NCBI RefSeq assembly: GCF_037042905.1
Contig: NC_087253.1
Location: forward strand, 12,939,001-13,003,000
Reading direction: 5' to 3'
Length of the DNA stretch: 64,000 nt
From: Lytechinus pictus
Taxonomy: Eukaryota; Echinodermata; Echinoidea; Temnopleuroida; Toxopneustidae
The notes beneath the pieces were generated by a model that made no database searches, was not told the origin of the DNA, and worked only from the letters and a program-made list of their open reading frames with translations. A program made the translations under genes and the position numbers. This document shows, piece by piece, positions 56,041-64,000 of this stretch. Position 1 is the stretch's first letter; each line of letters begins with the position of its first letter.

Positions 56041-57550
56041 ACAATAAAATCTACCACAAAGAAAAGACAAAATATAAATGAAAAATATTGAATACATGTA
56101 CTTTGAAACCTATACATGTACTATATGTAGACACAAGGCCAACATTTTATTTCATTTATTTTCATTTATTCATAAGAGTATAAGAAAAAAAAAATCATAC
56201 TTTCATTGATAGAGGAAAATAGAAAGGAAACTTTGTATTAAAACACTATATAATACATTATGTGGTGGGGTTTCAAAAGTCAAAGATATACTGGTAGGCT
56301 ATATAGGCCGGCCTATAAGTTAATAAACATCAAGAAACATACCTGTATGTAAATACAGTATACTCTATTCATATTTGTTTTCCATTTCTGTTATGCCCAA
56401 AGAATTTCATCAACTCACAGTCATTCGTTCCTCATACCCCCAACTTGTTGCGTTGTCCTTGGCTAGGCTTGTTTGTCATAACCCGTTCAACCTAGCCATT
56501 GTGTAGTCTATATTTACAGACCCTGATTGACACTTGAAAACTATCATGGGTTCGGAGAACAGGTCAGCACCAACACAGGTTAGCATGCTGTGTCGTGTGC
56601 ATTGTTTGGGGCGCTGGCCTATAGGGTGAAATACCCGTTCATCTCCTAGTCTCTTCAATTCAGACTGCCAAAGTATGTGTTTTGACAGCTAGGGTCTGTT
56701 GTCGCAAACTACATGTAACTTCCATCCCTGGGCGGCATGCACAAACGCCCACTCTCGTTCAGGATATGTGGCTGAGTGATATGACCAGCAGTTACATGTA
56801 CACATGTATAACGTTAGACAGCACCTTGCCTTGTATACATGATCTACTTCTGTATGTATTAATTGCTTACTTGTTCCACTTCCAATCCATTATAAATTTT
56901 CTGGTTTAATATATTGGAGTAATTTTTTGTATGCACATCTTTATCTTTATATATTATTGATAGTGTGTGTGTGTGCAGTGTTATAGTGTTGATATTTGCC
57001 CATCATAATTATGTTATTAGGCCTATAGTCCATACTAACCTCGCATGTTGTGTGAGTGGCCTAGGCTATATAGTCTAGATATACAGTAGTTACATATACA
57101 TGTACATAGATCTATATTGTTTAAAGTTTATGACATGTACGAGGAGATTCCTAATTGTCAAATGGAAGAGTATTGAGACGGCATGCATGTATGCATGTGC
57201 TTGATGAAGTGCTATTGTCATTATTACTTCCTGAAGGCATTTTTTAACCGGTGACACAATTGCTCCTGCGACAGATACTCCAGGCTCATAGGGTTAGCTA
57301 GGGTAGAGCCGGATTAGGCTTGCAGTATGGTTTTATGTTAGGTTTAGAATAGGGTATAGTGATATATCCAGAGTTGAAGTTGGTCATTCAATTAATGTGT
57401 GGAATTTGCAGCGATTTGGAGCAATTGTCCCCGGAGCAAATGTCATGGAACCGTTTTTCAGTGTACTTGTTTATGTTGAATATCTGTTTATTGAATGAAG
57501 TAATAAACACCTCAATTTCTTGATCACATTGTACATGTACATGTACGTAC
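56041..57550. other. Non-coding, no gene supported
   Basis: AT-rich sequence with many TACATGTA motifs and a (GT)n run near 56965. No conserved coding segment recognised. Confidence 0.4.
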
Positions 57551-57556
57551 GATTAA

Positions 57557-58338
57557 AGGCCAAGTCCACCCCAACACAAAGTTGATTTGAATACAAAGAG
57601 AAAAATCCAACAAGCATAATGCACTGCAAATTTTACGAAAATTCAATGTAAAGTTGTGACAGTTTTTAATTTCGCTTAATTCAGAAAACAGCACATCCTG
57701 GTCAGTATGCAAATGGGAATTGATGATGTTAACCTAGTCTACAAATGTAGACCCACATCTGCAGTGTGTGTATCACAGCTGATTCAAGGAGTCTGCATAG
57801 CAGACTAGGTCTACTGTGGCTGCAGATGTGGCTCACTTCGCTCGCTCTTTCAGGCTGGTTTGCGTTGCAAACCGGCAGCAGCACGCTTCACTCGCTGAGA
57901 TCCCACCTCACGAGCCATTCAGAGTCTGTATAGCAGACTAATGTTAACCAGTCACCATTTCTTTTGTATTTTATTTTATGAAAATTATGAAATATTTCAA
58001 TTTTCCCCTCATCGTCATGTGAAAGAAAGCTTTATTCCCCCCTGAACATTCTATTGTCCTGTCAAGTTGGTCCTTATTGTAAAATTTGTAAAAATTGAAA
58101 TATTGTATAATTCAAACAATAAAAAACCCCAAAGGAATGAGTGAGGGACATCAACTATTTCATTTGCATGTCATTGTGCATACAGTATAACTATTTTGTG
58201 AAAAATAAGGGAAATGTTAAAATGTCATAACTTTCTTACTTTACATCCAATTTTTGATGAAATTTTCAATGTTATGCTTGTTTGATGTTTCTCTATTTAT
58301 TCAAATTAACACTTTTTCTAGGGTGGACTGGACAATGA
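57557..58338. mobile_element. TTAA-type MITE, family B, copy 3, carrying an insertion
   Basis: Left TTAA and AGGCCAAGTCCACCCC are intact. The right end GGGTGGACTGGACAATG is eroded. The interior matches the copies at 15932 and 48349 except for 206 inserted bases at 57735-57940. Confidence 0.8.
57735..57940. mobile_element. 206-bp insertion with 9-bp duplication
   Basis: Begins TAGTCTAC, ends GCAGACTA, and is flanked by ATGTTAACC on both sides (57726-57734, 57941-57949). Internal TAGTCTGC-type motifs recur (TCTGCATAGCAGACTAG at 57792). The copies at 15932 and 48349 lack it. A 9-bp duplication suggests a Mutator-like mobiliser or a hAT variant. Confidence 0.75.
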
Positions 58339-58383
58339 CCATAATTCTGAATTTGGTCTAAAGTTGTTTAAAGGATATGGGGC

Positions 58384-58812
58384 ACTGGCGTACAGTTAGC
58401 TTGCGGGGGGCTCTTGCCCCCCCTCCCCAATTTTTTTTCACCATTAAGAAAGTAAAAGAGAAAAGGAAAGGGATAAGCGTGATCAAAATATGATATTTTC
58501 TCTTGCCCCCCCCCAATTTTTTTTTCACTACCACAAAAATAAAAGAGAAAAGAAAAGAAAAGGAAAGGGATAAGGATGATCAAAACTTATATTATTTTCT
58601 CTTGCCCCTCCAAAACAAATTTTACTTAACAAGAAAATAAAAGAGAAAAGAAAAGGGATAAGGGTGATTGAAATATGATATTATTTTCTGAAGATTATGT
58701 CAAAATCTATCACAAACTAATAAAAGTGTCCAAATGTTTGCCCTCGCCTTGCTTGCTTGCAACTTTTTATTAATATCGAGTCCCCTCAAATATTTTGGCT
58801 CATTACGCCACT
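58384..58812. mobile_element. TIR element with CACTGGCGTA ends
   Basis: CACTGGCGTACA at the left pairs with TTACGCCACTG at the right. The interior consists of three similar blocks, each C-run, AATTTTTTTT, then AAAGAGAAAAG..GGGATAAG..TGATCAAAA (about 58415-58495, 58505-58595 and 58605-58690). The same left end appears at 24738. No coding capacity. Confidence 0.65.
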
Positions 58813-59012
58813 GACCTGGGGAGTAGTAATAAAGTGTTATTTTTTCAACATTAAAGCATATGAAAGGGGTATAGTAAAATATCAGAAACATACTTTGTAA
58901 AAAAAATTGTGACATTTTTTCTTCCTGTGATTTTAGTAGATATACATGTAGGTCAGAGCTAGGGCTTTTAATTTCTAGCAATTTTATTCCTTTTTATGTT
59001 TTCCCTGAATAG

Positions 59013-62000
59013 CTCTCCCCCACCATGGCGTACTGCTCAGTCAGTGACTTCTACGCCGGCAAGACGTTGATGATCACCGGTGCCACTGGCTTCATTGGTA
59101 AGGTACTGTTAGAGAAACTCCTTCGGTGTTGCCCAGACATCAAGAAGATATTCCTCCTTGTCAGAACAAAGAAGGACAAGGGACCATCCGCTCGTATCAA
59201 AGAGATCACTTCTAGCATGGTAAGTTGATTACAGGGGAAGCTCACCCTGATAAAAAGTTTGTTGTAAAATACCACAAAAATAATATAATGTATTGGTAAA
59301 GGTTTGAGAAAAATCCATATTTGAATTTCAAGATTTTGATTTGTGACGTCATTTACGAGCAGCTGCCCAATATGTTATGTAATATAGAATGCATAAATTT
59401 TAATTTTTCTATGGTTCATGATGACTAAAAATATTCTTCTTTCTGGAGCAGATGTGAAATAATTTGTTTATATACTAAAGGTACAATAAAACCCATTTTC
59501 ATTTTTTTTTTGTAAATGACATTTTACTGATAATTTAGTTTATGATACATGGGCTGCTGCTCACATATGACATCACAAATAAGAAAATTGATGTTTTAAT
59601 AAATTATCAAACTTATTTATTTATTAATATTTCAACAGGATGCCCAACCAACATAAAAATTGCTCTCCCTTGGGGTCCTGCATAATTATTAAAAAAAAAA
59701 TATATATATCTTATAATACACAGTAAAATTAACATGAACAAATATACATACAAACTATGATGGATTTTCCTAAAACCTTCACAAATATTTTTTATAATTA
59801 AATCGTGTCTGCTGTACGAATTAAACCAATGGAAATTGCAGAATTCAGTATGTTATAGGTTAACATTTTCATTTACTCCACAGATGTTTGACAAAGTCAG
59901 GGAAGCGCAGCCAGACTTCCAGTCAAAACTTATCCCCATCGAGTCCGACCTCATAGAACCTGACCTTGCCTTAAAAGAAGAAGACATCAGAACTCTTCAG
60001 GAGGAGACAGAGCTTGTGTTTCACGTTGCAGCTACTGTCAGATTTGATGAAAAAATGTTGTAAGTATTACGTAGTTCACATATCTTATTTCAAAATGTTC
60101 ATTCATCTTACTTTTAATGTGTAAACAACACTTGCTTACTGCAATATTTTTTTGTAACATTTTTTTTTTTCAATGTCAAATTTATTTGTTTTATCTATCA
60201 CTTTAGTCATGATATCTATTCTTATTCTTATGATTATTGTAAGGATTGATATTCCTTGATTGTTTAAAAAGTGTAATTACTGTTATGTGGGTTAGTTTGA
60301 CTCTAAGATAAACTGAAATAACGACACAGATTGAGAATTGATATACAGTTCAGGTCCAGCCAGTCTGGTTGTTAATGTGTGTATGGAGTGCCAACATTAC
60401 TGTCTCAATATGTATATGTGTGTGTGAAGTGAACATGAGATAACATATGACAATTACCTTCCATTTGATTTTAGTTAATCTTGCCTGAATAGGCCAATTA
60501 CTTGTACTGCTGTGCGGCATCTGCAGTCTGGTACCTTGACATGATGTTTGGAAACGCCTTGTGGCGGGATCTCATTCACCCCCAGAAAATGAAAAAGCCC
60601 CAACCCTTGTGCCAGTCAATTAGTCCCAAAACTATTTTGGCAAAGCAACTTCAGTGATTGTTATATTGTTATTAAGAATCAATGTTGGATGGTTAATCAT
60701 GTGCATACATTTTTGTCAATCAGCCATGATCTTAGGAGTACAATAGGTTGGGTCGAATGAATACTTATTGCCTTCTTCTTCTTAATTAGGCGAGTGCGAC
60801 CTACATGTGTATGTGTGCTGGGCATTCTACATATTTGTTGTGGCATATTTGCTTTGATTGGAAAAAAAAAATTAGAAATTTAATTGAGGGATGCTTGACA
60901 TGAGCTAACCTCATAGTTTGATATATTCTTTGTTTTCAGACTCTCTCTCCGAATGAACGTGTTTGCCACCAGAAAGATCTTGCAAATGAGCAAAAGAATG
61001 AATAAATTATTGGTAAATGAATATTTGTCCAGTAATCATTATGTTAAAAAATTCAGACACAGGGCTCTACCTGCGTATAAATACAATTTCAGAAATATTT
61101 TATTTATTTTGTTAGACTCTTAATGATTATAAGAAATAAGTGTGGATATTTAAACATACATGTAGTAGAGAATAAATAATTATTGCAAATTTGAATGAAA
61201 ATAAAGTAAATATGATATACTTTTTATATCATCAATGCTTTGCCAATTTGGAGATCAATGACTACATGTAGCTTGCTTTTAATAGAATAAGTCAGAGATG
61301 TCACAATGAACAACTTTAATTATGTAGGTAGATGTAACCAGTAGGTTATTCTATCTCATACAAGTACAGGGATTAGGTGGATTTCAGGGATTTCTTCAGT
61401 CTATGTCAAATACTCTTCATATTGGCAATACCATCTGTTACCCCTTCTGTAATTAAATGGACTAGCTTGTAACTTAAGAAGTGAAATGACTTAATCTATG
61501 AAAAAATTAGCAATTTGAATACTGAAGAAAAATTAGTGACACGATTGCTGATTTATGAGTCTAAAAAGTTGATGTTTACAAATTTTATGTTAACCTAGCC
61601 ACCTGTAACAAAGATTGAATTATGTGCATGGTTTCTCAGCATTATAAATAATAAAAGCGTATACCGTTCAATTCAATGATATTGTAAAAAAATATGGTAT
61701 ATTGATTGATATTGCAAACATTTTCATATACTGCACATCTTGTATGTTTATCTCAAACTTTTATCGATTTTTATAAACTTGAAGAGAATTAATTTTGTGG
61801 TTTTTAATGATTTTTCCATATATTGATACCTTTTTGTTTGCTATCTTGCAGGTCTTTCATCATGTTTCAACAGCGTATAGCAACTGTGACCAATCCACAA
61901 TAGAAGAGATTGTTTACCCCCCTCCCATTGACCCATACAAGATCTTGGACGCTGCAGAGTAAGTAATCTACCCCCCCTCTCCCCCCCCCCCCCCGCTGGC

Positions 62001-62706
62001 TATCCGGTTGACCCATGCAAGATTTTGAATGCTATGACTAAGTTGTCCCCTACACCGACTCGTACAAGATCTTGGATGCTGCAGAGTAAGTTGTCTACCC
62101 CCCTCCCCCCTCCTGTTGACCCATACAAGATATTGGATTCTACAGGGTAAGGAACTCCGCTATTTACAGTCTCCGAGGGCTGCCTTACGCAATGCGTTGC
62201 GTCTGTAATTGAGTTTTTACGCAAAAGCGCCATCTGCGTTTAATGCAATATAACCAAAACCATAGCGGACTGAAGATCGCTATGGTATCATATCATTTCC
62301 CCGGTTGTAGCTGATCTACTACATGTATATCGGAATAATAAGGAATATATCCTACCAGGTACCCGTTTCACCTCACCTGGGTCGAGTGCAGCACAGCGTT
62401 GGTAAATATCTATCTGAATTAGGAAAACATGCAGTGGCTGGGATTCGAACCGACGTCCCTCTGATTGAAAGACGAGAGTCGTAACCACTCGATCACAATG
62501 CCCCCCACATGTCTTTTGTCTTATATAGATGGATGTCAGAAGACATGATGGAGGCATTAACCCCCATGCTGCTGGGCAAGAGACCAAACACATACACCTT
62601 CACCAAGGCTCTGGCAGAGTACGTCGTCAAAGAAGAGGGTAAGGGGTTGCCAATTTGCATCACAAGGCCGTCCATCGTTATAGGCTCATGGAAAGAGCCA
62701 TATCCT
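59013..62706 (+). CDS. FAR1: Fatty acyl-CoA reductase, 5' half (partial, runs off right edge)
   Basis: Reduces long-chain fatty acyl-CoA to fatty alcohol with NADPH, feeding ether lipid and wax synthesis; the animal enzymes are peroxisomal tail-anchored proteins. Coding exons: 59025-59219, 59884-60059, 60940-61012, 61852-61958, 62529-62706, all GT-AG and in phase, together 243 residues. GATGFIG (residues 19-25) is the Rossmann NAD(P)-binding motif, VFHVAATVRFDE follows, and YTFTK (206-210) is the Tyr-x3-Lys active site. SWKEPYP ends exon 5; the next expected segment, GWIDNFNGP in vertebrates, was not found before 64000. The start ATG sits in a strong Kozak context (CACCATGG). An acceptor-like AG at 59011-59012 suggests a non-coding first exon further upstream. 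FAR1 and FAR2 cannot be told apart from this part, and the symbol is by family. Confidence 0.9.
59229..59800. mobile_element. Eroded TTAA-type MITE, family C, copy 3, FAR intron 1
   Basis: AGGGGAAGCTCACCCTG at the left and TTTCCTAAAACCTTCAC at the right match the copies at 14506 and 19084 in the same relative places. Arms are interrupted by unrelated sequence, and the right terminus is lost. Confidence 0.6.
61912..62152 (+). repeat. Tandem repeats of the FAR exon 4 end and donor site
   Basis: The last ~45 bases of exon 4 plus its donor (CATACAAGATCTTGGACGC..GAGTAAGT) recur at about 61998-62045, 62050-62105 and 62110-62152, separated by C-rich tracts. The third copy keeps TACAAGATCTTGG and GCTGCAGAGTAAGT unchanged; the second and fourth carry several changes. 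Confidence 0.85.
62290..62506 (-). mobile_element. tRNA-derived SINE, minus strand, just before FAR exon 5
   Basis: On the minus strand: ATTGTGATCGAGTGGTTACG (A box region), CTTTCAATCAGAGGGACG, then GGTTCGAATCCCAGCC (B box) and ACCCAGGTGAGGTGAAACGG. Sister of 44130-44516. Its end is about 22 bp from the exon 5 acceptor. Confidence 0.75.
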
Positions 62707-62968
62707 GTAAGTAACTGCGATAGTCTTCTGCATTCAGTGCGAGTGATAGGCCCGTATTCTGAACTTGGGTTTGAAATAAACCCTGGTTTAAAGTTGCAGT
62801 TTTAAACTATAGAGATCTCTATGAGTATATGTTCAATTTATTATAATTTTGACACTCAAATAATTCGTAACTGTCTCAGAATAATAACTGAAATATTTTC
62901 TTCATTATGAAAGCAAAGGAGGAAAAAATAGTAAATATAAAAAATATACAATATTTAGTGACTTATCA

Positions 62969-63238
62969 GGGCCCCGTCTTACAGAGAGTTGCGATTGATC
63001 CGATCAATCGCAACTATGGACGGGGAGCATGGTCAACATGTATTATGCATGTTTGTTCAAAATATTTTCTAGCTCTGATGTATATTCATGCATTCATTGT
63101 TTTCATAAAAATTCACTGTGCTTCTCTTTGTTCACAAAGGACATTGTGCAAATTTCCTGTAGAAAAATTTATGACACTGATGGATTTCCATAGAGTTACG
63201 ATTGATTGGATCAATCGTAACTCTTACTTAGATGGGCC
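62969..63238. mobile_element. Palindromic MITE, GGGCCCCGTCTT family, copy 4
   Basis: Left end GGGCCCCGTCTTACAGAGAG intact, right end CTCTTACTTAGATGGGCC changed. Inner GATTGATCCGATCAATC hairpin kept. It may lie inside a copy of the GGCCCGTATTCTGAA MITE that starts at 62750. Confidence 0.8.
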
Positions 63239-63240
63239 TC

Positions 63241-64000
63241 TGTGTTTGTTTTGAGCCTTTAGTGATGTTATTGTGGGTTGTCGAAAAAATTACCAAACTA
63301 TATCTTGTCCTTCACTTTGTTTTACATGGCAGAACACCAAGAGGTGAGCCAAACTTCTACACAGATTTTTAGAATTTTGTTGTGAAAAATACATGTACAG
63401 ACATGCCAACCGTTCCCTTTTTAGAGTACATGTATTTGTTCCTCTTTTTTGCTATAAATACACCAATACTTTTTTTGTATGATTTGTTACTTTTTTTCAA
63501 TTTCTGATCATGGAGTATGTATTATACACAGCGCGTGACACTAGTGCCAGTCCCAGTCCGGTAAAAATCACTCTCTGGCCAGTAACTTGTTGCATGAAAA
63601 GAACTAGTAAATTCTTGCCTACGAGCACATGTTCAAAAGGGTGAATTATCAAGTTTTCAAGTAGAGTCATTTCACATGTTTCTTCACCGATCTCACTACA
63701 ACAGGTTGGCGATTGTTAAGTTGAGACAAATTTTTATAAGTACTCTTTTTTGTCAAAATATCCTTTTTTCCCTTGTAAGAATACTTTGTTTGGTTGTAGA
63801 AGGTTGGCAGGTCTGCATGTATCTCTGCTAATTTATGCAAACTCTTTCCAAAATTACCCCAAAATGCTGCTTCTCCTTCTGCATTTTGTTGACACATTTT
63901 TTACTTTTTTCCTTTTTGTTTGATGTAGTTGCAAAAGGCACAATAGAACTCTTTTATTCATAGGTACAGTATTGGCCAATTCCTAATCTTCGTAGTTGTT
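63241..64000. other. FAR intron 5, no further exon found
   Basis: No stretch matches the expected next reductase segment. 63533-63600 holds a fragment of the hAT-like family seen at 11243-13375 (GACACTAGTGCCAGTCC..GGTAAAAATCACT). Confidence 0.55.

Noticed and set aside
63320..63345. Possible micro-exon AACACCAAGAG with GT donor in the reductase gene
   Set aside because: It does not encode the expected continuation after SWKEPYP, and the preceding pyrimidine tract is weak.

Overview
This is a window of animal nuclear DNA, most likely from an echinoderm and probably a sea urchin. The evidence is indirect: split genes with GT-AG introns of 0.3-5 kb, protein sequences close to vertebrate orthologues, AT-rich non-coding DNA with frequent TACATGTA, and dense deuterostome-type repeats (MITEs, tRNA-derived SINEs, CR1/L2-like LINEs). 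The species call is an inference. Nothing bacterial is present, so there are no operons or ribosome binding sites.

Two real genes are visible, both on the + strand. (1) FLAD1, FAD synthase, is complete in 13 coding exons between 31446 and 49162. It encodes about 564 residues with an N-terminal molybdopterin-binding-like domain and a C-terminal PAPS-reductase-like FAD synthetase domain. All exon junctions keep phase. Two or three in-frame ATGs in exon 1 suggest a mitochondrial and a cytosolic form. (2) A fatty acyl-CoA reductase (FAR1/FAR2 type) starts at 59025. Five exons (about 243 residues, the NADPH-binding and active-site part) lie in the window and the gene runs off the right edge. The two genes have unrelated roles (flavin cofactor synthesis; fatty alcohol and ether-lipid synthesis) and show no sign of joint regulation.

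Layout: 0-31 kb is gene-free and repeat-filled. It holds a fold-back array with a 16-bp period (0.3-3 kb), a decayed retroelement tail with a zinc knuckle and a PD..E nuclease motif (7.5-8.1 kb), a hAT-like element packed with TTTC-rich DNA (11.2-13.4 kb), TTAA-flanked MITEs (15.9, 14.5, 19.1 kb), a LINE with a largely intact reverse transcriptase (24.5-27.1 kb) and a nested stack of elements (27.6-30.1 kb). 31.4-49.2 kb is FLAD1, whose introns carry many MITEs; intron 3 contains a triple nest with a Kolobok-like element. 49.2-59 kb is intergenic, with an 11-bp-period array, a 132-bp satellite whose unit is itself a MITE-like palindrome, a long TAC/TGC microsatellite and more MITEs. 59-64 kb is the 5' half of the fatty acyl-CoA reductase gene.

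Most interesting: a TTAA-flanked element at 36203-37242 with a THAP-domain reading frame on + and a P2X7-cytoplasmic-domain-like reading frame on -, meeting base-to-base at 36636. Also notable are a triplicated exon end with intact splice donor inside the reductase intron, tandem arrays carrying nuclear-receptor DR1 sites in a FLAD1 intron, and a satellite apparently born from a MITE. All calls come from reading the sequence; no database search was run.
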